From JBPOJN01 sp052033505 (lineage in GTDB: Bacteria > UBA10199 > JACPAL01 > GCA-016699445), in NCBI GenBank assembly GCA_052033505.1, contig JBPOJN010000056.1:1-34514 (forward strand): a DNA stretch of 34,514 bases, written 5' to 3'. This document shows positions 1 to 10,018 of this stretch, in pieces. The number at the start of each line of letters is the position of its first letter. Positions within the stretch are counted from its first letter, which is position 1. Both the position numbers and the translations under genes were made by a program. The notes beneath the pieces are model-generated. The model saw only the letters and a program-made list of their open reading frames with translations. It ran no database searches and was not told the DNA's origin.

Positions 1-308
1 GTCCAAATTAGCGAGGCTCGAGAAATTTGGCATAGGGAAGGGATTGTTCGGATGGTTCAAGATCACAGGTGCGGCCGGGTCGGTAATGTCGAGCACGGAC
101 AAATGCGTCGAGGTAAACTCGAAGGCGTTGTTGGAATTGATGACGTAGGCTTTTTGGCCCGCGGTATCGACTGCGATTTCGATCGGTGCCGCGAGATCCG
201 TGGGCGTGATGTCCTTGAAGAGGACGCCTTTGTCGCATTGGCTTCCCATCAGGGGAAGGGCCAAGAGCGACAAAGTCAACAAGCCTACATGCTTTGATCG
301 AAATTTCA

Positions 309-309
<1 letters not shown>
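1..309 (-). CDS. Secreted LVIVD/beta-propeller-like protein, C-terminus cut by window edge
   Basis: Reading the minus strand from an ATG at 309-307 gives 103 open codons running off the window start. The N-terminus has a basic start, a hydrophobic core (GLLTLSLLALPLM) and a Cys at residue 25. That Cys could be lipidated, although the residues before it (GSQ) are a poor lipobox. Residues 48-85 read as one repeat of the LVIVD / YVTN propeller type: AVDTAGQKAYVIN followed by LSVLDITDPAAPVIL. In known families such repeats form beta-propellers on secreted or surface proteins; ligands are usually unknown. The ATG shares one base with the TAA of the upstream dikinase gene, so translation is probably coupled and this is the third gene of that operon. 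Function is unknown. The reading frame is well supported, the family less so. Confidence 0.8.
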
Positions 310-2968
<2,659 letters not shown>

Positions 2969-2972
<4 letters not shown>

Positions 2973-4318
2973 GGGTTCAGTCTCTCCGAAATGTAGGTCG
3001 CCAGCTGATCCAGGGCCACACGTTCCTGCTGCATCGTGTCCCTGTGTCTGACGGTCACTTTTTGATCCTGCTCGGATTCGAAATCGTAGGTCACGCCGAA
3101 GGGGGTGCCGATCTCGTCGTGGCGGCGGTAGCGTTTTCCGATGCTGCCGACCTCGTCGTAATCGGTCGCGAAATGTTTGCGTAGTTCTTTTTCCAATTTA
3201 TGGACGGGTTCGGCCAATTTTTTCGAAAGCGGATAGAGGGCCGCGGTGAACGGAGCCATTTTCGGGTGGAGTTTGAGTACCACTCGCTTTTCGGTCTCGC
3301 CTTGTTCGGCCGTCGGGGCGTCCTCTTCGTGATAGGCGTCGATTAATAAGATCAGAAACGTACGATCCACGCCCGCCGAACATTCGACGACGCCGGGGAC
3401 GAATTTTTCTTTCTTTTCCTCATCAAAGACCGAGAGATCCTTGCCCGAAACCTTGCTGTGCTGGGTTAGGTCGTAATCACCGCGGTCGGCGATGCCTTCG
3501 AGCTCGCCCCATTTCCAGGGGAACTTGTACTCGATGTCGGTGCAACCGCGCGCATAGTGGGCGAGTTCGTCTTTTTCATGGGGGCGGAGGCGCAAGTTTT
3601 CGGCGCGGATGCCGATGTCGCGGAACCAACGCAATCTTTCCTGGACCCAAGACTCGTACCACTGCGTGCTCTCATGCAAACGTACGAAAAATTCCATTTC
3701 CATCTGTTCGAACTCGCGCGAGCGGAAGATGAAATTCTTCGGCGTGATTTCGTTGCGGAAGCTCTTTCCGATCTGGGCGATGCCGAAGGGGATCTTGAGC
3801 CGGCTGGTCGTTTGGACGTTTTTGAATTCCGTGAAAATCGACTGGCAGGTTTCGGGCCTCAAATAAGCGGTCGCGTTCTCGCCTTCGACGGGACCGACGA
3901 AGGTCTTGAACATGAGGTTAAACTGACGCACGTCGGTCAAATCGCCTTCGCCTTTTTTTTCGACGGCGCAGGTTTTGACCGACAGCGAGGGCTTTTTCAG
4001 ACACGGGATTTCGTCGATCTGGTCAGCGCGGAAACGGCCTTTGCAGACTTTGCAGTCGACCATGGGGTCGGAGAAATGCGCCACGTGTCCGGAGGCGACC
4101 CAGGTCTGCGGATGGGCGATGATAGACGTGTCGACGCCGACGACGTCGTCGCGGTTCTGGACCACGTCGCGCCACCAGGAATCTTTGACTTTTTTCTTAA
4201 GTTCGACACCGACCGGTCCGTAGTCCCAAAAGCCCGTAATACCACCGTAAATCTCGCTCGAAGGGAAAATAAAACCGCGTCTTTTGGCCAGCGAAACGAC
4301 TTTGTCCATGAGATCCAT
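2969..4318 (-). CDS. glyQS: Glycine--tRNA ligase, dimeric type
   Basis: A 449-residue class II aminoacyl-tRNA synthetase of the homodimeric (eukaryote/archaea/some bacteria) type, not the alpha2beta2 GlyQ+GlyS type. It charges tRNA-Gly with glycine in the cytoplasm. Seen: the N-terminal LAKRRGFIFPSSEIYGG and GFWDYGPVGVELK (residues 10-42); Cys residues near 89, 92, 106 and 117, including DCKVCKGRFRADQ, in the position of the family's insertion, possibly a zinc site; motif 2 as GKSFRNEITPKNFIFRSREF (about 184-203); motif 3 as ECSAGVDRTFLILLIDAYHE (about 312-331); then an anticodon-binding domain from about residue 345. The ATG at 4318 faces the divergent adaptor gene across about 84 bases, which must hold promoters for both directions. 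It is first in an operon with ppdK. Confidence 0.97.
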
Positions 4319-4402
4319 AAGGACGTTGCGACTAGCGCGGGATATCCGACCAGGTCAATTCTTTAATTGCTTTCTCGGCGCCGGATTTTTATCTTCCGCC
4401 GC

Positions 4403-5608
4403 ATGGGGGATGGCCGCTTTCGAGTGCATCGCATTTTACGAGTCATCTCTCTCTTTCTTTTGGTTTTTTCGGCCTCTTGCGGCGGTTGTTTTTCCGGAAA
4501 AGACCCGAAAAAAAGCACTAAGGGCAAAGATCCGAGCCTTTTTAAAACCGGCAAACAAAAAATCCAACGCGGCGTGGTCTCGGTCACTACGATGAAGGTG
4601 GTTTTCCGCGACGCCCCCTTGTCGACGACGGCCTCAGGGAAGGCGGATGCCTCCGAACGTTCCCAAATCAAGTCTCCGGTGGAGGCCAAGGTGCAGAAAG
4701 TCTTGGTGGAGGAAGGATCCTTCGTCCAATCCGGGGATACTTTGATTTCGTTCGACGGAGAAGCGACCGCGCTTAAGCTCAGTCTTGCACGCGCCACCCA
4801 GAAAGAGGCCGAAGTTGCGATCGGTCTCATCGAATCGGGAGTTTCCCTGCCGACCGAAGGGCGTACTCCGCCGGAGTCTCCAGAATCCCCAGACTCTAAC
4901 GACGAGACGGACACGATCGCAACTCTCGCGCCGCCGCCCAAGAATCAGCTGGAATTTTTTCAGGCCCAGCTGGAGAAATCTAAGGCCGAGATCGAACTCT
5001 ACGAGAATGTGGCCCAGGAAGAGAAGAAGATCGATAGCCCCTTTGCCGGTATGATTACGCGTAAAGACGTCGTGGACGGTGCCGCCGTCGCTCAAGACCA
5101 GGTACTTTTTGAAATCGCGCGCTTGGATCCCATGGCGTTTGTTTTTACCGCGCCCTTGGAGTTCGTGCCTTATCTGGATCACGGTGCGGATGTGTTGGTG
5201 AGTTTCGATGAATTGCCGGGGCAGGCGTTCGGAAAAATATCCGCCACCGCGGAATCCAAAGGATCGGGAGGTTCCCAAGTCAAAATTAAACTGTCGAATC
5301 CGGACTTGAGCATCCGTCAGGATATGGTGGGCACGGTGCGTATCGATGTCTCCGAACGCCGCCGCGTCGCGACGATCCCCGAGGGGGCGCTGGTGCGCGC
5401 ACCGCGCGCGTCGTTTGTGTTCCTGGCCGAGCCGACCGAAGACGGGAAGGGCATGCGCGCGAAGAAAGCCTCCGTCGAGGCCCTGGAAGCGGCGAGCGGG
5501 TCGGTGCCGGTCGTGAAAGGACTCACGGAAGGCGACGTCATTATCTCTTCGGCCGAAGGCGGCGTAGATTCTTTGAGCGATTTAAGTTTAATCGAGGTAT
5601 CACCGTGA
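4403..5608 (+). CDS. Periplasmic adaptor (HlyD/RND membrane-fusion) lipoprotein
   Basis: About 401 residues from the ATG at 4403. The open frame extends upstream to a TTG at 4367, but the 4403 start gives a compact signal peptide: basic stretch, hydrophobic VISLFLLVF, and lipobox-like FSASC with Cys26. Neither start has a clear ribosome site. The order is typical of membrane-fusion proteins: a lipoyl-like half (SPVEAKVQKVLVEEGSFVQSG, about residues 88-108), a charged helical hairpin (about 125-205), the returning lipoyl half (IDSPFAGMITRKDVVDG, about 209-225), and a beta-barrel end with NPDLSIRQDMVGTVRID near 300. Such adaptors link an inner-membrane pump to a TolC-type channel. No pump gene is adjacent; the next gene is a glycosidase-family protein overlapping by four bases. 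A TolC-family gene lies about 25 kb downstream. Substrate is unknown. Confidence 0.87.
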   Translation: MGDGRFRVHRILRVISLFLLVFSASCGGCFSGKDPKKSTKGKDPSLFKTGKQKIQRGVVSVTTMKVVFRDAPLSTTASGKADASERSQIKSPVEAKVQKVLVEEGSFVQSGDTLISFDGEATALKLSLARATQKEAEVAIGLIESGVSLPTEGRTPPESPESPDSNDETDTIATLAPPPKNQLEFFQAQLEKSKAEIELYENVAQEEKKIDSPFAGMITRKDVVDGAAVAQDQVLFEIARLDPMAFVFTAPLEFVPYLDHGADVLVSFDELPGQAFGKISATAESKGSGGSQVKIKLSNPDLSIRQDMVGTVRIDVSERRRVATIPEGALVRAPRASFVFLAEPTEDGKGMRAKKASVEALEAASGSVPVVKGLTEGDVIISSAEGGVDSLSDLSLIEVSP

Positions 5609-6312
5609 AAAATTGGCTTACGTTTGTTTTGTTCTTACTTCTTCTTGCGCCGGCGAACGCGTTTGCGGACTGGAAAAATTTAGCGCCAGGCTTGGATTAT
5701 CAGTCGTGGGCGTCGCCCGTGGCCCATGCGTTCCGCATCGACCTCGATCACTACCGCCTCGATCTTTTAACGGGACGGGATTTTCAAGGGCCGCATACCG
5801 CGCAGGAATTCCGGCAGGCGTCTAAGGCGCTACTGACCGTGAACGGCGGCTTTTTTGACGAAAGTTTCCGTCCCCTCGGACTCATCCAACGCCGCGGCAA
5901 GACCGAACAGTCTTTGCGTGATACGGGTTGGGGCGTTTTTCAAATCACAGGCGGCGATTTTCCGGCGGCTTCGATCAAACACCGAAAAGATTTCCGCAGC
6001 TCCGGCGTCGATCTCGCGCTTCAGGTCGGTCCGCGTTTGGTCGTCGACGGCAAGATCCAAAAATTCCAAGAGAACGGCCCTCATCGCCGCTCCGCGGTGG
6101 GAGTGACCTCCGAAGGTAGAGTGATTCTGGCGGTTTCGGAAACAGCGATCGATCTCGCAGTCTGGGCTAAACTCCTGCAACCGGAATGCGTCCAGGCGCT
6201 CAATCTTGACGGCGGTGGTTCCACCCAGCTTTCGGTCCGCACGCAAAAACTTTCACTCGACGTCTTAGGCTTTACGTCCGTTGCGAATGCTTTGGGGGTT
6301 TTCGCGAAATAG
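5605..6312 (+). CDS. Secreted phosphodiester glycosidase family (NAGPA/DUF2233-like) protein
   Basis: 235 residues from a GTG that overlaps the TGA of the adaptor gene (GTGA), a classical translational-coupling arrangement. The N-terminus is a signal peptide (WLTFVLFLLLLAPANAFA, cleavage likely before DWKN). Two blocks typical of the NAGPA / phosphodiester glycosidase family are visible: LTVNGGFFDESFRPLGLI (about residues 77-94) and LNLDGGGSTQLSV (about 200-212), with a middle VGPRLVVDGK. Family members hydrolyse GlcNAc-1-phosphodiester bonds or are linked to cell-wall and exopolysaccharide processing. The substrate here cannot be told from sequence. Location should be periplasmic or external. 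Coupling to an efflux-type adaptor suggests action on an exported or envelope glycan, which is inference only. Confidence 0.88.
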   Translation: MKNWLTFVLFLLLLAPANAFADWKNLAPGLDYQSWASPVAHAFRIDLDHYRLDLLTGRDFQGPHTAQEFRQASKALLTVNGGFFDESFRPLGLIQRRGKTEQSLRDTGWGVFQITGGDFPAASIKHRKDFRSSGVDLALQVGPRLVVDGKIQKFQENGPHRRSAVGVTSEGRVILAVSETAIDLAVWAKLLQPECVQALNLDGGGSTQLSVRTQKLSLDVLGFTSVANALGVFAK

Positions 6313-6336
6313 TTCTGGAACTTTTCAAACCGGCCG

Positions 6337-6358
6337 CTTACGAAAAAAATAAGACGAA
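6337..6358 (+). repeat. Upstream element TTACGAAAAAA...AGACGAA, copy 1
   Basis: The leader before the gene at 6369 contains CTTACGAAAAAAATAAGACGAA. A closely similar string lies before the gene at 7053 (6990-7008) with three bases fewer between the A-run and AGACGAA. Two copies in equivalent positions suggest a shared promoter or regulator site. I do not recognise a known operator. Confidence 0.45.
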
Positions 6359-6368
6359 TGGATTTGAT

Positions 6369-6917
6369 ATGGGGGATGTATGTCGCGAAATTCTTCTTTC
6401 GCCGCAAATAGCAGGTCTCGCCGAACGATTAACCTTTCTTATCTCCGGTCTTATGAGAGGCATCTCGGCGTCCATGCCCGATGCGTTGTCTTCGGCCTCG
6501 ACTAAGACCGCGGTTGGCGTCTTAAAAAATCTCCATCTTGCATTTTCTCAGGCCTTAGGAAGCGTGACAGACTCGCACGGGAATGCCCGGATTATTTTGG
6601 CGGACGGGCTTGAGATTTTAAATCGATTGCAGGGGGCAATGGATCTTTTCGAAGAGAGGGTCATTTACGACATTATAAAAACCGATTGGAAGGAAGGCCT
6701 TCAGGCGCTTTTCCGTCAGAGTCGTTTTGAACTGTCCGTCGATCAGTTGGATTCGTGTGTGTCCGAATTGAAATCCCATCATCTCCCTGAGGAGCCATTG
6801 CATCGGATCGCGAGCCTGCTTCGCGATACCCGAGAATCGATAGACCAAATCAAAAGTGTGCTCGTAGGCGGCGGCGCGAAAACTCCGCGTGGCGTGCGGG
6901 TTCCCAGCTTGGGATAG
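6369..6917 (+). CDS. Uncharacterised soluble helical protein, 182 aa
   Basis: Not recognised. The ATG at 6369 has only a weak ribosome site; the frame is open for 182 codons and ends in TAG. Composition is that of a soluble, mainly alpha-helical protein: leucine-rich amphipathic segments such as DGLEILNRLQGAMDLFEERV and DSCVSELKSHHLPEEPLHRI, with no signal peptide or clear transmembrane span. The C-terminus ends in a Gly/Pro/Arg-rich tail (GGGAKTPRGVRVPSLG). It is followed on the same strand by two divergent histidine-kinase-type ATPase proteins, the first also starting with MGD, and shares an upstream motif with that gene. It may belong to the same module, for example as a four-helix or phosphotransfer-like partner, but no catalytic His motif can be assigned. 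Confidence 0.7.
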   Translation: MGDVCREILLSPQIAGLAERLTFLISGLMRGISASMPDALSSASTKTAVGVLKNLHLAFSQALGSVTDSHGNARIILADGLEILNRLQGAMDLFEERVIYDIIKTDWKEGLQALFRQSRFELSVDQLDSCVSELKSHHLPEEPLHRIASLLRDTRESIDQIKSVLVGGGAKTPRGVRVPSLG

Positions 6918-6973
6918 GCGTTGAAGGTTAATTTTTTATCCAAAATTCTGAATAAAATTAAATATTTGTAGAG

Positions 6974-7001
6974 TTTTTTCGCGCAACCCCTTACGAAAAA
7001 A
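6974..7001. promoter_or_regulatory. Perfect 8-bp inverted repeat TTTTTTCG / CGAAAAAA in leader
   Basis: TTTTTTCG at 6974-6981 is exactly complementary to CGAAAAAA at 6994-7001 with a 12-base loop, in the AT-rich 135-base leader before the ATPase gene at 7053. The right arm is part of the repeated upstream element. It could be a regulator-binding palindrome, or on the transcript a hairpin following the 6369 gene. No U-tract follows directly, so a classical terminator is unlikely. Confidence 0.4.
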
Positions 7002-7008
7002 GACGAAA
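6990..7008 (+). repeat. Upstream element TTACGAAAAAA...GACGAA, copy 2
   Basis: CTTACGAAAAAAGACGAA-like string 45 bases before the ATG at 7053, matching the element at 6337-6358 except for a three-base shorter middle. It overlaps the right arm of the palindrome at 6974-7001. Confidence 0.45.
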
Positions 7009-7038
7009 GCAGAGCCAATCCAATGTTGTGATTTTTGT

Positions 7039-7045
7039 GGGGAGG
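7039..7045 (+). promoter_or_regulatory. Strong Shine-Dalgarno fixing the start at 7053
   Basis: GGGGAGG with a seven-base spacer precedes the ATG at 7053. The frame is open back to a TTG at 7035, which would put this site inside the coding sequence, so 7053 is the better start. Confidence 0.8.
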
Positions 7046-7052
7046 TAGCTCT

Positions 7053-8450
7053 ATGGGGGATCAGTTTCGTTTAGTGGCGGCCCAATTAGGTGGGCTCAAG
7101 ACTCAGCTGGCACAAGGCGTGGATGCTCGCGTCGTTCATGATTCGTATTGCAGAATATCGCAGGCAAATCCCAATTTAAAAGACTTGGCCAGCGCGCCGC
7201 TTTCGGAGCTTGATGACGCCGGCGCGGTTGGGCGTCTTCTCGATACTGCGATAGAACGCGTTCAACGAAATATTGATACGTATCAGCCTCCACGGACTAC
7301 AACCCCGACGCTGTCTATGTTGCGATGTATAAAAAGTGATCTCTCCCAACCCCGCACCCCACCCCAACCCCCTGCGCGTGCTGCTATCGGCACGCCCTTG
7401 TCGATGAGACCCTTTCACTCGAAAGCCTTAGCCGCCGCAGAACAGTTCGGCCGCATGATTCATGCGATGCGAAGCCACGTGACCGCCGGCAAGATCAAGG
7501 CCGGATGCCTCGCAGAGGATATAAAACAGGAACCCGATTTCATCGGCAAAGAACAATTCTTGAGCGCAGTGGATGACATCCTCGCTCGTATCGAAGACCT
7601 TTCGGCGGCTTTAGTGTCATTCGCGCGGACGGCAAGAAATGACGTGAAGTATTCGGAGTGGCAGATAGTCTGCGCCGACGCCCTGGAGAAGTGTGATTTT
7701 TCGGGCATCATCGTAGGCTTGACCGCGTCGTATGAGGCTTTTTTCTCGGCGAAGGATACGTATCAAGGCGCTTCGGTCGAGACCCACGAAAAAGCCGCGG
7801 CCATGAAGTGGCTGCACGAAGTGTCGAAATACGTACGCAAGATCAAGGGGATCGTGCATGACGTGCCATCCCCGCTCGAATCTTTCCAACCTGTGAACGT
7901 GAAAGCTCTCATCCACGATTACCTCGCCGACATTCCGCATGGTTTCGGCGTCGATATTGAACTCTCCGGTCTTTGCGAAGGACTCGTCACAGGTCCGGAG
8001 ATTGAAGTGTCCGAGGTGCTCTTGATCTTTCTTATGAACGCCTGCGAAGAAATGCGCGACGGTCCAGGTAAAAAGCTCACCCTCGAAATGCGGACGGTCT
8101 TCGGACCCGGCGACATGCCGCAAAATTCTTCACTCCACGCGGGAAAGCCCGTTCAACGCCAGTATCTGGCCCTCACGATCAAGGACTGCGGCAAGGGCAT
8201 AGACTCCAGGATCCTCCGGGGTATCATTCAAGGCCACCAAGACGCCGATCGTCTCAGTACCAAGAATTCGACGGGACTGGGATTGAGGACAGCGATCCAA
8301 CTCGTCGAGCGCCGTCGGGAAGCCTTTTTCCTCACGACGGGAGCCGAGGGTACGACGGTGGAAGTTTGGTTCTGCGAAGTCTTGGAGGACAAACCGACGC
8401 CCGTCTTCGGGGTGCCTCGAGTCGGAGCTAAATCCACGATCGTGGGCTGA
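7053..8450 (+). CDS. Soluble protein with C-terminal histidine-kinase-type ATPase domain (paralogue A)
   Basis: 465 residues from the ATG at 7053. Residues about 310-445 show a GHKL/HATPase_c fold: N box LLIFLMNACEEM (Asn about 329), G1 box KDCGKGID (about 377-384), G2 box STGLGLRTA (about 406-414), and a closing GAEGTTVEVWF strand. The first 300 residues match no sensor domain I know, and there is no transmembrane segment or signal peptide. A proline-rich linker (about 99-108) precedes ARAAIGTPLS, which resembles SARLAMGTPA in the next gene. Then MIHAMRSHV aligns with the FHDVRNIMS of the next gene, placing a His at about 137 in the possible H-box position, although the rest of the box is degenerate. 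It may be a kinase, phosphatase or structural ATPase partner. No receiver protein is nearby. Confidence 0.8.
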   Translation: MGDQFRLVAAQLGGLKTQLAQGVDARVVHDSYCRISQANPNLKDLASAPLSELDDAGAVGRLLDTAIERVQRNIDTYQPPRTTTPTLSMLRCIKSDLSQPRTPPQPPARAAIGTPLSMRPFHSKALAAAEQFGRMIHAMRSHVTAGKIKAGCLAEDIKQEPDFIGKEQFLSAVDDILARIEDLSAALVSFARTARNDVKYSEWQIVCADALEKCDFSGIIVGLTASYEAFFSAKDTYQGASVETHEKAAAMKWLHEVSKYVRKIKGIVHDVPSPLESFQPVNVKALIHDYLADIPHGFGVDIELSGLCEGLVTGPEIEVSEVLLIFLMNACEEMRDGPGKKLTLEMRTVFGPGDMPQNSSLHAGKPVQRQYLALTIKDCGKGIDSRILRGIIQGHQDADRLSTKNSTGLGLRTAIQLVERRREAFFLTTGAEGTTVEVWFCEVLEDKPTPVFGVPRVGAKSTIVG

Positions 8451-8502
8451 AGTCCATTCTCTCGTTTAAAAGGAATCGATCCTGCTCGCAGCGGAGATTT
8501 TT

Positions 8503-9924
8503 ATGTCTCGTTCTTTAGCCTACAAACTGGTTGCGCTGAGCCGTTATTTGGACGTTGAGGGTCCCTCGCTGTTTGCGAAAGCAATCTTAAGCCGTTTGTG
8601 CCTGCCATCTCAGTTCGAGCCAAAGGACGCTAAAGATTCCACCGCACGTAATATTTTCGACCCTCATGCCCTTCATGCCGAGGTCAAACGCTCTCTGCAA
8701 AGTCTGGTTGATAGTTTCCAGTCTGGGGATCCGGTACACGCCATGCTTCAACGCCGCCTGTTAGGAAGCGACGTACCTAATGTCTCTCAAATTTATCATC
8801 GCCCATCGGCTCGATTGGCGATGGGTACCCCAGCCCAGTCCCTCATACCTTTGAGCGTGGAATCCGTCGAGGGACAGCGGCAGGTCGACGAAGAAAAAAA
8901 GGAAGAAAAAAAATATGCGATCACCGCGGTCCACGGATATTTTCATGACGTTCGAAATATTATGAGCGTGGCCTTGAGTGCGGCCGGTTTTCTTTTGATC
9001 CAGCTCGAACGCGAGGATTACTTCGTCAATCAAGCGGAGATATGCGGCCACTTGAGATTTTTCTCGCTCTTTTTGACCGATCTTAAACATAAAATGATTT
9101 TTCTCTCGTACACATTGGATCGGGTCAGCGGGCATTATGAGGATTCCGACTGGCGGCAGGAATGTCTACAGGATTTCAGCAATCAGGCTTTTATTGCGGA
9201 AACGATCGAGCCTCTCCGGGAATCCAGCCGTCTGATCTCGGATCTCATCGGAGATTATATGGCGGAGGACGACGATAATTTTAACGATTACATCCGGAGT
9301 TCCGCATGGATCGATCGTATCGAGCAATACCTGGAGGCCACGAAGTTCGTTTTAATAGGTGGCCGGGAGCCGGCGCCCGTGGATCTTGGACGCTGTATCG
9401 AAACCGAGGATATTTACAGAATTTTGTCGGATTATAGGGTTTCGCGCGATGGGTCCGTGGGACATTATCGCGGCATCGTCCGTGGTTCCGAAACGGACGT
9501 GGTCAGCATGGTATCGAACCTGGTCCGAAACGCTTGCCAAGCCGTGAAGGATCGGCCGGAAAAGCGCATTCGGATCGATCTGACGGAAATGTATCTCAGC
9601 GAGCGCGATATCTTGGAGTATGTAAACTCGGATTCCCTCTTCATCCATGGACAGCTAGAAATAGGCTCCTACAGAGTGGTTGAGGTTGAAAATAGAGGTA
9701 AGTTTTCGGACCAAAAATGGTCGCGTATGCGTCAGTCCGGAATCAGCACCAAAGGCACGTCGGGGTTGGGCCTGACGTCCCTCATGAACCTGATGGACAA
9801 AAGGCCTGGAGATGCCCTCGTCATCCGCAGAAAAGGGGGCTCCGTGATCACTGAGCTTTATTTGCGCCAATTTCACGGTTCGACGGCCAAGCCTCCTAAG
9901 TTCGGTAAAGTCGTGTCGGGCTAA
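8503..9924 (+). CDS. Soluble histidine-kinase-like protein with HDxRN box (paralogue B)
   Basis: 473 residues; the ATG at 8503 follows GGAG with a short A/T spacer. Residues 140-170 contain AVHGYFHDVRNIMSVALSAA, whose HDVRN (His148) resembles the HDxxN phosphoacceptor box of some histidine kinases. The C-terminal ATPase part has N box SNLVRNACQAV (Asn about 343), a degenerate G1 region (VEVENRGK, about 393-400, lacking the usual DNG/DxGxG), and a good G2 box GTSGLGLTSL (about 418-427). It is predicted cytoplasmic: no membrane segment or signal peptide. A very charged run of Lys/Glu (about 130-137) links an unknown N-terminal region to the H-box. It follows paralogue A by 52 bases. The altered G1 box may mean weak or altered nucleotide binding. 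No cognate response regulator is encoded in the window. Confidence 0.82.
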   Translation: MSRSLAYKLVALSRYLDVEGPSLFAKAILSRLCLPSQFEPKDAKDSTARNIFDPHALHAEVKRSLQSLVDSFQSGDPVHAMLQRRLLGSDVPNVSQIYHRPSARLAMGTPAQSLIPLSVESVEGQRQVDEEKKEEKKYAITAVHGYFHDVRNIMSVALSAAGFLLIQLEREDYFVNQAEICGHLRFFSLFLTDLKHKMIFLSYTLDRVSGHYEDSDWRQECLQDFSNQAFIAETIEPLRESSRLISDLIGDYMAEDDDNFNDYIRSSAWIDRIEQYLEATKFVLIGGREPAPVDLGRCIETEDIYRILSDYRVSRDGSVGHYRGIVRGSETDVVSMVSNLVRNACQAVKDRPEKRIRIDLTEMYLSERDILEYVNSDSLFIHGQLEIGSYRVVEVENRGKFSDQKWSRMRQSGISTKGTSGLGLTSLMNLMDKRPGDALVIRRKGGSVITELYLRQFHGSTAKPPKFGKVVSG

Positions 9925-9956
9925 ACTCTCTTTGATTTTGAAAGTTTTCACCGATC

Positions 9957-9973
9957 GAAAATTTAAAATTTTC
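9957..9973. promoter_or_regulatory. AT-rich palindrome GAAAAT-TTAAA-ATTTTC upstream of the methyltransferase gene
   Basis: GAAAAT (9957-9962) and ATTTTC (9968-9973) are perfect reverse complements around TTAAA. A TATAAA at 9984-9989 may be a -10 box, but no convincing -35 is visible. This sits in the 94-base gap before the gene at 10019 and may be a promoter/operator for it. Confidence 0.3.
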
Positions 9974-10018
9974 AAATAAACGCTATAAAAGCAGCAACTT
10001 CGAATCATAACATTCGAT

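Noticed and set aside
8..238. 76-codon minus-strand frame at the window start
   Set aside because: The signal-peptide-bearing frame from 309 on the same strand is the coherent one; this other frame is Arg/His-rich noise.
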